From Hydractinia symbiolongicarpus (taxonomy: Eukaryota; Cnidaria; Hydrozoa; Anthoathecata; Hydractiniidae): DNA of 64,000 nt. Positions 36,311 through 47,685 of this stretch are shown one piece after another (positions within the stretch are counted from its first letter, which is position 1; each line of letters starts with the position of its first letter). The stretch spans positions 14,981,501 to 15,045,500 of the forward strand of contig NC_079881.1 of NCBI RefSeq assembly GCF_029227915.1, in the 5' to 3' direction. The translations under genes were made by a program, and so were the position numbers. The notes beneath the pieces were generated by a model. The model had not been told where the DNA came from, made no database searches, and saw only the letters and a list, made by a program, of their open reading frames with translations.

Positions 36311-39210
36311 CTCCTTATTAGGCCATAAGAGGCCGTATTACACTTTTTAAAGGTCTGTCCACGTAATTAGAAACGTTCTCAGAGCCTGGCGCTCAAGAAA
36401 ACGGCTTTTTTTATCGTAGTCCATTGAGATTAAAAGGAACAGCCGAATGGAACTTGTCAGAGTTCGTAGAATCACGTGATTTACGTGTAGACTCCATATT
36501 AGGCGTAAATGGCCATATTACAGGCTTTAAAGACATGTGCACGTAGTTAGGAACGTTCTCAGAGCCTGGCGCTCAAGAAAACGACTTAATACACCGTAGA
36601 CCATTGAGATTAAAAGGAACAGCCGAATGGAACTTGTCAGAGTTAGTGGAATCACGTGATTTACGTGTAGACTCCATATTAGGCCGTAAAAAGCCATATT
36701 ACAGGCTTTAAAGGACTGTGCACGTAGTTAGCAGCGTTCATAGAGCCTGGCGCACAGGAAAACGACTTAGAATATCGTAGTCCATTGAGATTAAAAGGAA
36801 CAGACCAATGGGAACTTGTCTGTCATCGTGGAATCACTTTATTTACGTTTAGACTCCATGTTAGGCCGTAAATGGCCATATTACAGGCTTTAAAGGCCTG
36901 TGGAAGAGGTTAGCAGCGTTCTTGCAGCCTGACGCTCAAGAAAACGAATTAATACATCGTAGTTCATTGAAATTGAAAGGAATAGGCCGATGACCTCCTG
37001 TCTGCTCGTGGAACTCCCTGACTTAAGTGTAGTCTCCTTATTAGGCCATAAGAGGCCGTATTACACGGTTTAAAGGTCTGTCCACGTAATTAGGAACGTT
37101 CTCAGAGCCTGGCGCTTAAGAAAACGGCTAACTATATCGTAGACCATTGAGATTAAAAGGAACAGCCGAATGGAACTTGTCGGACTTCGTAGAATCACGT
37201 GATTTACGTGTAGACTCCATATTAGGCGTAAATGGCCATATTACAGGCTTTAAAGAAATGTGCACGTAGTTAGGAACGTTCTCAGAGCCTGGCGCTCAAG
37301 AAAACGACTTAATACATCGTAGACCATTGAGATTAAAAGGAACCGCCGAATGGAACTTGTCAGAGTTAGTGGAATCACGTGATTTACGTGTAGACTCTAT
37401 ATTAGGCCGTAAAAAGCCATATTACAGGCTTTAAAGGACTGTGCACGTAGTTAGCAGCGTTCATAGAGCCTGGCGCACAGGAAAACGACTTAGTAAATCG
37501 TAGTCCATTGAGATTGAAAGGAATAGACCGATGGCAACTTCTCTGGGCTCGTGGAATCACGTGACTTACATGCAGTCTCCTTATTAGGCCGCAAAAGGAC
37601 CTATTATGCGTTTCAAAGGACTGTGTACGTTGTTAGCAACGTTCATTGAGCCTGGCGTTCAAGAAAACGACTTAATACATCGTAGGTCATTGAAATTGAG
37701 AGGAATAGGCCGATGACCTCCTGTCTGTGCTCGTGGAACTCCCTGACTTAAGTGTAGTCTCCTTATTAGGCCATAAGAGGCCGTATTACACGGTTTAAAG
37801 GTCTGTCCACGTAATTAGGAACGTTCTCAGAGCCTAGCGCTCAAGAAAACGGCTTATTATATTGTAGACTATTGAGATTAAAAGGAACAGCCGAATGGAA
37901 CTTGTCGGAGTTCGTAGAATCACGTGATTTACGTGTAGACTCCATATTAGGCGTAAATGGCCATATTACAGGCTTTAAAGACATGTGCACGTAGTTAGGA
38001 ACGTTCTCAGAGCCTGGCGCTCAAGAAAACGACTTAATACATCGTAGACCATTGAGATTAAAAGGAACCGCCGAATGGAACTTGTCAGATTTAGTGGAAT
38101 CACGTGATTTACGTGTAGACTCTATATTAGGCCGTAAAAAGCCATATTACAGGCTTTAAAGGACTGTGCACGTAGTTAGCAGCGTTCATAGAGCCTGGCG
38201 CACAGGAAAACGACTTAGTAAATCGTAGTCCATTGAGATTGAAAGGAATAGACCGATGGCAACTTCTCTGGGCTCGTGGAATCACGTGACTTACATGCAG
38301 TCTCCTTATTAGGCCGTAAAAGGACCTATTATGCGTTTCAAAGGACTGTGTACGTAGTTAGCAACGTTCATAGAGCCTGGCGTTCAAGAAAACGACTTAA
38401 TACATCGTAGTTCATTGAAATTGAAAGGAATAGGCCGATCACGTCCTGTCTGTGCTCGTGAAACTCCCTGACTTAAGTGTAGTCTCCTTATTAAGCCATT
38501 AGAGGCCGTATTACACGGTTTAAAGGTCTGTCCACGTAATTAGCAGCGTTCATAGAGCCTGGCGCACAGGAAAACGACTTAGAATTTCGTAGTCCATTGA
38601 GATTAAAAGGAACAGACCAATGGGAACTTGTCTGTCCTCGTGGAATCACTTTATTTACGTTTAGACTCCATGTTAGGCCGTAAATGGCCATATTACAGGC
38701 TTTAAAGGCCTGTGGAAGAAGTTAGCAGCGTTCTTGCATCCTGACGCTCAAGAAAACGAATTAATACATCGTAGACCATTGAGATTAAAAGGAACCGCCG
38801 AATGGAACTTGTCAGAGTTAGTGGAATCACGTGATTTACGTGTAGACTCTATATTAGGCCGTAAAAAGCCATATTACAGGCTTTAAAGGACTGTGCACGT
38901 AGTTAGCAGCGTTCATAGAGCCTGGCGCACAGGAAAACGACTTAGTAAATCGTAGTCCATTGAGATTGAAAGGAATAGACCGATGGCAACTTCTCTGGGC
39001 TCGTGGAATCACGTGACTTACATGCAGTCTCCTTATTATGCCGTAAAAGGACCTATTATGCGTTTCAAAGGACTGTGTACGTAGTTAGCAACGTTCATAG
39101 AGCCTGGTGTTCAAGAAAACGACTTAATACATCGTAGTTCATTGAAATTGAAAGGAATAGGCCGATGACCTCCTGTCTGTGCTCGTGGAACTCCCTGACT
39201 TAAGTATAGT
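36311..39210 (+). repeat. 4-monomer HOR, four further units
   Basis: Type-c starts at 36,311, 37,034, 37,759, 38,484 and 39,211 give units of 723, 725, 725 and 727 bp. The two middle units are the canonical c, GGCGTAAATGG, CTCTATATT, d series. The first and last are hybrids containing b-like CTCCATGTTAGGCCGTAAATG monomers. The 723-bp unit reflects a 2-bp loss (CCTGTCTGCTCG for CCTGTCTGTGCTCG, near 36,998). Confidence 0.85.
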
Positions 39211-39994
39211 CTCCTTATTAGGCCATAAGAGGCCGTATTACACGGTTTAAAGGTCTGTCCACCTAATTAGGAACGTTCTCAGAGCCTGGCGCTCAAGAAA
39301 ACGGCTTATTATATCGTAGTCCAATGAGATTTAAAGGAATAAACCGATGGCAATTTGGCTAGGCTCGCGGAATCACGTGATTTACGTGTAGATTCCAAAT
39401 TTGGCCGCAAAAGGCCATATTTCAGGCTTTAAAAACCTGTGCACGTATTTAGCAGCGTTCTCAGATCCTGGCGCTCAACAAAACGACTTAATACATCGTA
39501 GACCATTGAGATTAAAAGGAACCGTCGAATGGAACTTGTCAGAGTTAGTGGAATCACGTGATTTACGTGTAGACTCCATATTAGGCCGTAAAAGGCCATA
39601 TTACAGGCTTTAAAGGACAGTGCACGTAGTTAGCAGCGTTCATAGAGCCTGGCACACAGGAAAACGACTTAGTATATCGTAGTCCATTGAGATTAAAAGG
39701 ATTAGACAGATGGCAACTTCTCTGTTCTTGTAGAAACACGTGGTTCACGTGTAGTCTCCAAATTAGGCTGTCAAAGGACCTATTATGCGTTTCAAAGACC
39801 TGTGCACGTAGTTAGGAACACTCTCAGAGCCTGGCGTTGAAGAAAACGACTTAATACATCGTAGATAATTGAGATTAAAAGAAACAGCCGAATGGAACTT
39901 GTGGGAGTTCGTAGAATCACGTGATTTGCGTGTAGACTCCATATTATGCCGTAAAAGGCCATATTACAAGCTTTAAAGGACTGTGCACGTCGTT

Positions 39995-41055
39995 AGCAGC
40001 GTTCATAGAGCCTGGCGCACAGGAAAACGACTTAGTATATCGTAGCCCATTAAGATTGAATAGAATAGACCGATGGCAACTTCTCTGGGCTCGTGGAATC
40101 ACGTGACTTACATGCAGTTTCCTTTTTTGGCCGTAAAAGACGATAATACACACTTTAAAGGTCTGTCCACGTAGTTAGGAACGTTCTCAAAGCCTGGCGC
40201 TCAAGAAAACGACTTAAGACATCGTAGTCCATTGAGATTAAAAGGAACAGACCAATGGGAACTTGTCTGTCCTCGTGGCTTCATTTTATTTACGTTTAGA
40301 CTCCATCTTAGGCCGTAAAAGGCCATATTACATGCTTTAAAGGCCTGTGGAAGAAGTTAGCAGCGTTCTTGCAGCCTGACGCTCAAGAAAACGAATTAAT
40401 ACATCGTAGTTCATTGAAATTTAAAGGAATAGGCCGATGACCTCCTGTCTGTGCTCGTGGAACTCCATGACTTAAGTGTAGTCTCCTTATTAGGCCATAA
40501 GAGGCCGTATTACACGGTTTAAAGGTCTGTCCACGTAATTAGGAACGTTCTCAGAGCCTGGCGCTCAAGAAAACGGCTTATTATGTCGTAGTCCAATGAG
40601 ATTGAAAGGAATAAACCGATAGCAATTTGGCTGGGCTCGCGGAATCACGTGATTTACGTGTAGACTCCAAATTAGGCCGTAAAAGGCCATATTTCAGGCT
40701 TTAAAGGCCTGTGCACGTAGTTAGCAGCGTTCTCAGATCCTGGCGCTCAATAAAACGACTTAATACATCGTAGACCATTAAGATTAAAAGGAACCGCCGA
40801 ATGGAACTTGTCAGAGTTAGTGGAATCACGGGATTTACTTGTAGACTCCATATTAGGCCCTAAAAAGCCATATTACAGGCTTTAAAGGACTGTGCACGTA
40901 GTTAGCAGCGTTCATAGAGCCTGGCGCACAGGAAAACGACTTAGTATATCGTAGTCCATTGAGATTGAAAGGAATAGACCGATGGCAACTTCTCTGGGCT
41001 CGTGGAATCAAGTGACTTATATGCAGGCTCTTTATTAGGCCGTAAAAGGCCATAT
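39995..41055 (+). repeat. 11-monomer-offset pair (1,998 bp), copy 1
   Basis: Matches 41,993-43,053. The pair shares a private monomer with GCAGTTTCCTTTTTTGGCC followed by GTAAAAGACGATAATACAC (near 40,115 and 42,113), seen nowhere else in the window. It also shares CCATTAAGATTGAA and GGAATCACGGGATTTAC. Copies differ by scattered substitutions, so this pair is diverged. Confidence 0.85.
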
Positions 41056-41992
41056 TACAGGCTTTAAAGGACTGTGCACTTAGTTAGCAGCGTTCATAGA
41101 GCCTGGCGCCAGGAAAACGACTTAGTATATCGTAGACCATTGATATTAAAAGGAACAGCCGAATGAAACTTGTCGGAGTTCGTAGAATCACGTGATTTAC
41201 GTGTAGACTCCATATTAAGCCGTAAAAGGCCATATTACAGGCTTTAAAGGCCTGTGCACGCAGTTAGCAGCATTTGTAGAGCCTGGCGCTCAAGAAAACG
41301 ACTTAAGACATCATAGTCCATTGAGATTGGGAGGAACAGACCAATGGGAACTTGTCTGTGCTCGTGGAATCACTTTATTCACGTTTAGACTCCATATTAG
41401 GCCGTAAAAGGCCATATTACAGGCTTTAAAGGCCTGTGCACGTAGTTAGCAGCGTTCTTAGAGTCTGACGTTCAAGTAAACGAGTTATTACATCGTAGTC
41501 CGTTGAGATTAAAAAGAACAGACTGATCCCCACTTGTCTGAGCTCGTGGAATCACGTAATTTACTTGTAGACTCCATGTTAGGCCGTAAAAGGCCATATT
41601 ACAGGCTTTAAAGGCCTGTGGAAGAAGTTAGCAGCGTTCTTGCATCCTGACGCTCAAGAAAACGAATTAATACATTGTAGTTCATTGAAATTGAAAGGAA
41701 TAGGCCGATGACCTCCTGTCTGTGCTCGTGGAACTCCCTGACTTAAGTGTAGTCTCCTTATTAGGCCATAAGAGGCCGTATTACACGGTTTAAAGGTCTG
41801 TCCACGTAATTAGGAACGTTCTAAGAGCCTAGCGCTCAAGAAAACGGCTTATTATATCGTAGACTATTGAGATTAAAAGGAACAGCTGAATGGAACTTGT
41901 CGGAGTTCGTAGAATCACGTGATTTACGTGTAGACTCCATATTAGGCCGTAAAAGGCCATATTACAGGCTTTAAAGACATGTGCACGTAGTT

Positions 41993-43053
41993 ATCAGCGT
42001 TCATAGAGCCTGGCGCACAGGAAAACGACTTAGTATATCGTAGTCCATTAAGATTGAAAAGAATAGACCGATGGCAACTTCTCTGGGCTCGTGGAATCAC
42101 GTGACTTACATGCAGTTTCCTTTTTTGGCCGTAAAAGACGATAATACACACTTTAAAGGTCTGTCCACGTAGTTAGGAACGTTCTCAAAGCCTGGCGCTC
42201 AAGAAAAGGACTTAAGACATCGTAGTCCATTGAGATTAAAAGGAACAGACCAATGGGAACTTGTCTGTCCTCGTGGAATCACTTTATTTACGTTTAGACT
42301 CCATGTTAGGCCGTAAAAGGCCATATTACATGCTTTAAAGGCCTGTGGAAGAAGTTAGCAGCGTTCTTGCAGCCTGACGCTCAAGAAAACGAATTAATAC
42401 ATCGTAGTTCATTGAAATTTAAAGGAATAGGCCGATGACCTCCTGTCTGTGCTCGTAGAACTCCATGACTTAAGTGTAGTCTCCTTATTAGGCCATAAGA
42501 GGCCGTATTACACGGTTTAAAGGTCTGTCCACGTAATTAGGAACGTTCTCAGAGCCTGGCGCTCAAGAAAACGGCTTATTATATCGTAGTCCAATGAGAT
42601 TGAAAGGAATAAACCGATAGCAATTTGGCTGGGCTCGCGGAATCACCTGATTTACGTGTAGACTCCAAATTAGGCCGTAAAAGGCCATAATTCAGGCTTT
42701 AAAGGCCTGTGCACGTAGTTAGCAGCGTTCTCAGATCCTGGCGCTCAATAAAACGACTTAATACATCGTAGACCATTGAGATTAAAAGGAACCGCCGAAT
42801 GGAACTTGTCAGAGTTAGTGGAATCACGGGATTTACGTGTAGACTCCATATTAGGCCTTAAAAAGCCATATTACAGGCTTTAAAGGACTGTGCACGTAGT
42901 TAGCAGCGTTCATAGAGCCTGGCGCACAGGAAAACGACTTACTATATCGTAGTCCATTGAGATTGAAAGGAATAGACCGATGGCAACTTCTCTGGGCTCG
43001 TGGAATCAAGTGACTTATATGCAGTCTCTTTATTAGGCCGTAAAAGGCCATAT
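41993..43053 (+). repeat. 11-monomer-offset pair, copy 2
   Basis: Partner of 39,995-41,055 at 1,998 bp. After 43,053 the best match moves to 41,417 onward (offset 1,636 bp). Copy 2 therefore lacks a 362-bp dimer that copy 1 has at about 41,055-41,416. The shared marker beyond the jump is GTCTGACGTTCAAGTAAACG. Confidence 0.83.
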
Positions 43054-43570
43054 TACAGGCTTTAAAGGCCTGTGCACGTAGTTAGCAGCGTTCTTAGAGT
43101 CTGACGTTCAAGTAAACGAGTTATTACATCGTAGTCCGTTGAGATTAAAAAGAACAGACTGATCCCCACTTGTCTGAGCTCGTGGAATCACGTGATTTAC
43201 GTGTAGACTCCATGTTAGGCCGTAAAAGGCCATATTACAGGCTTTAAAGGCCTGTGGAAGAAGTTAGCAGTGTTCTCAGAGCCTGGCGCTCAAGAAAACG
43301 GCTTTTTTTATCGTAGTCCATTGAGATTAAAAAGAACAGACTGATCCCCACTTGTCTGGGCTCGTGGAATCACGTGATTTACGTGTAGACTCCAAATTAG
43401 GCCGTTAAAGGCCAAATTACAGGCTTTAAAGACATGTGCACGAAGTTAGGAACGTTCTCAGAGCCTGGCGCTCAAGAAAACGACTTAATACATCGTAGAC
43501 CATTGAGATTAAAAGGAACAGCCGAATGGAACTTGTCAGAGTTAGTGGAATCACGTGATTTACGTGTAGA

Positions 43571-43717
43571 CTCCATATTAGGCCGTAAAAAGCCATATTA
43601 CAGGCTTTAAAGGACTGTGCACGTAGTCGGCTTACTATATCGTAGACCATTGAGATTAAAAGGAACAGCCGAATGGAACTTGTCGGAGTTCGTAGAATCA
43701 CGTGATTTACGTGTAGA
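43571..43717 (+). repeat. Truncated 147-bp monomer (34-bp internal deletion)
   Basis: Monomer starts at 43,571 and 43,718 are only 147 bp apart. At about 43,628 GCACGTAGT is joined directly to CGGCTTACTATATCG. That removes 34 bp between the GTAGTTAGG segment and AAAACGGC. It shifts the reading phase and produces an unusually long minus-strand open frame at 43,426-43,701, which is not a gene. Confidence 0.85.
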
Positions 43718-44439
43718 CTCCATATTAGGCGTAAATGGCCATATTACAGGCTTTAAAGACATGTGCACGTAGTTAGGAACGTTCTCAGAGCCTGGCGCTC
43801 AAGAAAACGACTTAATACATCGTAGACCATCGAGATTAAAAGGAACGGCCGAATGGAACTTGTCAGAGTTAGTGGAATCACGTGATTTACGTGTAGACTC
43901 TATATTAGGCCGTAAAAAGCCATATTACAGGCTTTAAAGGACTGTGCACGTAGTTAGCAACGTTCATAGAGCCTGGCGTTCAAGAAAATGACTTAATACA
44001 TCGTAGTTCATTGAAATTGAAAGGAATAGACCGATGACCTCCTGTCTGTGCTCGTGGAACTCCCTGACTTAAGTGTAGTCTCCTTATTAGGCCATAAGAG
44101 GCCGTATTACACGGTTTAAAGGACTGTGCACGTAGTTAGCAGCGTTCATAGAGCCTGGCGCCCAGGAAAACGACTTAGTATATCGTAGTCCATTGAGATT
44201 AAAAAGAACAGACTGATCCCCACTTGTCTGGGCTCGTGGAATCACGTGATTTACGTGTAGACTCCAAATTAGGCCGTTAAAGGCCAAATTACAGGCTTTA
44301 AAGACATGTGCACGTAGTTAGGAACGTTCTCAGAGCCTGGCGCTCAAGAAAACGACTTAATACATCGTGGACCATTGAGATTAAAAGGAACAGCCGAATG
44401 GAACTTGTCAGAGTTAGTGGAATCACGTGATTTACGTGT

Positions 44440-47000
44440 AGACTCCATATTAGGCCGTAAAAAGCCATATTACAGGCTTTAAAGGACTGTGCACGTAGTT
44501 AGCAGCGTTCATAGAGCCTGGCGCCCAGGAAAACGACTTAGTATATCGTAGTCCATTGAGATTAAAAGGAATAGACTGATGGCAACTTCTCTGGGCTCGT
44601 GGAATCACTTTATTTACGTTTAGACTCCATGTTAGGCCGTAAAAGGCCATATTACAGGCTTTAAAGGCCTGTGGAAGAAGTTAGCAGCGTTCTGGCAGCC
44701 TGGCGCTCAAGAAAAGGAATTAATACATCGTATTTTATTAAAATTGAAAGGAATAGGCCGATGACCTCCTGTCTGTGCTCGTGGAACTTCCTGACTTAAG
44801 TCTAGTCTCCTTATTAGGCCATAAGAGGCCGTATTACACGGTTTAAAGGCCTGTCCACGTAATTAGGAACGTTCTCAGAGCCTGGCGCTCAAGAAAACGG
44901 CTTATTATATCGTAGTCCAATGAGATTGAAAGGAATAAACCGATGATAATTTGGCTAGGCTCGCGGAATCACGTGATTTACATGTAGATTCCAAATTAGG
45001 CCGCAAAAGGCCATATTTCAGGCTTTAAAGGCCTGTGCACGTATTTAGCAGCGTTCTCAGATCCTGGCGCTCAAGAAAACGACTTAATACATCGTAGACC
45101 ATTGAAATTAAAAGGAACCGCCGAATGGAACTTGTCAGAGTTAGTGGAATCACGTGATTTACGTGTAGACTCCATATTAGGCCGTAAAAAGCCATATTAC
45201 AGGCTTTAAAGGACTGTGCACGTAGTTAGCAGCGTTCATAGAGCCTGGCGCCCAGGAAAACGACTTAGTATATCGTAGTCCATTGAGATTAAAAGGAATA
45301 GAACGATGGCAACTTCTCTGGGCTCGTGGAATCACGTGACTTACGTGTAGACTACATATTAGGCCGAAAAAGGCCATATTACAGGATTTAAAGGCCTGTG
45401 CACGTAGTTAGCAGCGTTCTCAGATCCTGGCGCACAGGAAAACGACTTAATATATCGTAGTGCATTGAAGTTGAAAGGAATAGGCCGATCACCTCCTGTC
45501 TGTGCTCGTGGAACTCCCTGACTTAAGTGTAGTCTCCTTATTTGGCCATAAGAGGCCGTATTACACGGTTTAAAGGTCTGTCCACGTAATTAGGAACGTT
45601 CTTAGAGCCTGGCGCTCAAGAAATCGACTTAGTATACCGTAGTCCATTGAGATTGAAAGGAATAATCCGATGGCAACTTCTCTGGGCTCGTGGAATCAAG
45701 TGACTTACATGCAGTCTCTTTATTAGGCCGTAAAAGGTCATAATACAGGCTTTAAAGGACTGTGCACGTAGTTAGCAGCGTTCATAGAGCCTGGCGCCCA
45801 TAATACAGGCTTTAAAGGACTGTGCACGTAGTTAGCAGCGTTCATAGAGCCTGGCGCCCAGGAAAACGACTTAGTATATCGTAGTCCATTGAGATTTAGA
45901 CATATTAGGCCGAAAAAGGCCATATTACAGGCTTTAAAGGCCTGTGGAAGAAGTTAGCAGGGTTCTTGCAGCCTGGCGCACAGGAAAACGACTTAGTAAA
46001 TCGTAGTCCATTGAGATTGAAAGGAATAGACCGATGGCAACTTCTCTGGGCTCGTGGAATCACGTGACTTACGTGTAGACTACATATTAGGCCGAAAAAG
46101 GCCATATTACAGGATTTAAAGGCCTGTGCACGTAGTTAGCAGCGTTCTCAGATCCTGGCGCACAGGAAAACGACTTAATATATCGTAGTTCATTGAAGTT
46201 GAAAGGAATAGGCCGATGACCTCCTGTCTGTGCTCGTGGAACTCCCTGACTTAAGTGTAGTCTCCTTATTTGGCCATAAGAGGCCGTATTACACGGTTTA
46301 AAGGTCTGTCCACGTAATTAGGAACGTTCTTAGAGCCTGGCGCTCAAGAAAACGGCTTATTATATCGTAGTCCAATGAGATTGAAAGGAATAAACCGATG
46401 ACAATTTGGCTAGGCTCGCGGAATCACGTGATTTACATGTAGATTCCAAATTAGGCCGCAAAAGGCCATATTTCAGGCTTTAAAGGCCTGTGCACGTATT
46501 TAGCAGCGTTTTCAGATCCTGGCGCTCAAGAAAACGACTTAATACATCGTAGACCATTGAGATTAAAAGGAACCGCCGAATGGAACTTGTCAGAGTTAGT
46601 GGAATCACGTGATTTACGTGTAGACTCCATATTAGGCCGTAAAAAGCCATATTACAGGCTTTAAAGGACTGTGCACGTAGTTAGCAGCGTTCATAGAGCC
46701 TGGCGCCCAGGAAAACGACTTAGTATATCGTAGTCCATTGAGATTAAAAGGAATAGACCGATGGCAACTTCTCTGGGCTCGTGGAATCACTTTTATTACG
46801 TTTAGACTCCATGTTAGGCCGTAAAAGGCCATATTACAGGCTTTAAAGGCCTGTGGAAGAAGTTAGCAGCGTTCTGGCAGCCTGGCGCTCAAGAAAACAA
46901 ATTAATACATCGTATTTTATTAAAATTGAAAGGAATAGGCCGATGACCTCCTGTCTGTGCTCGTGGAACTTCCTGACTTAAGTCTAGTCTCCTTATTAGG
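44440..47000 (+). repeat. Disordered 8- and 12-monomer-offset region
   Basis: 44,925-45,340 matches 46,380-46,795 at 1,455 bp (8 monomers), with the marker TTTGGCTAGGCTCGCGG. 44,440-44,830 matches about 46,622-47,012 at 2,182 bp (12 monomers), with the marker ATCGTATTTTATTAAAATTG at 44,727 and 46,909. A CCGAAAAAGGCC monomer sub-type appears here and at 47.5-49.0 kb only. Order is less regular than to the left. Confidence 0.75.
45741..45860 (+). repeat. 60-bp direct tandem duplication within a monomer
   Basis: Bases 45,741-45,800 and 45,801-45,860 are identical, running from TAATACAGGCTTTAAAGG to GCCTGGCGCCCA. The monomer containing them (45,716-45,897) also lacks about 59-60 bp further on, at about 45,896, where GAGATT is joined to TAGACATATTAGG. 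Its overall length stays 182 bp. Confidence 0.93.
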
Positions 47001-47654
47001 CCGTAAAAGGCCATATTTCAGGCTTTAAAGTCCTGTGCACGTAGTTAGCAGCGTTCTCAGATCCTGACGCTCAAGAAAACGACTTAATACATCGTAGACC
47101 ATTGAGATTAAAAGGAACAGCCGAATGGAACTTGTCGGAGTTAGCGGAATCACGTGATTTACGTGTAGACTCCATATTAGGCCGTAAAAAGCCATATTAC
47201 AGGCTTTAAAGGACTGTGCACGTAGTTAGCAGCGTTCATAGAGCCTGGCGCACAGGAAAACGACTTAGTATATCGTAGTCCAGTGAGATTAAAAGGAACA
47301 GACTAATGGGAACTTGTCTGTGCTCGTGGAATCACTTTATGTACGTTTAGACTCCATGTTAGGCCGTAAAAGGCCATATTACAGGCTTTAAAGGCCTGTG
47401 GAAGAAGTTAGCAGGGTTCTTGCAGCCTGGCGCACAGGAAAACGACTTAGTAAATCGTAGTCCATTGAGATTGAAAGGAATAGACCGATGGCAACTTCTC
47501 TGGGCTCGTGGAATCACGTGACTTACGTGTAGACTACATATTAGGCCGAAAATGCCATATTACAGGATTTAAAGGCCTGTGCACGTAGTTAGCAGCGTTC
47601 TCAGATCCTGGCGTTCAAGAAAACGACTTAATACATCGTAGACCATTGAGATTG

Positions 47655-47685
47655 AAAGGAATAGACCGGAAAAAGGAATAGACCG
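47655..47685 (+). repeat. Short tandem duplication, AAAGGAATAGACCG twice (17-bp step)
   Basis: AAAGGAATAGACCG occurs at 47,655-47,668 and again at 47,672-47,685, separated by GAA. The related block near 49,120 has it once. Across this site the offset between the 47.6 and 49.1 kb blocks changes by 16 bp, 1,470 before and 1,454 after. This is a local replication-slippage type event. Confidence 0.85.

Noticed and set aside
39401-39613. Plus-strand open frames at 39,401-39,613, 61,218-61,403 and 61,500-61,694
   Set aside because: They are ordinary satellite sequence in another frame, each about one monomer long and broken in sister monomers. No coding evidence.
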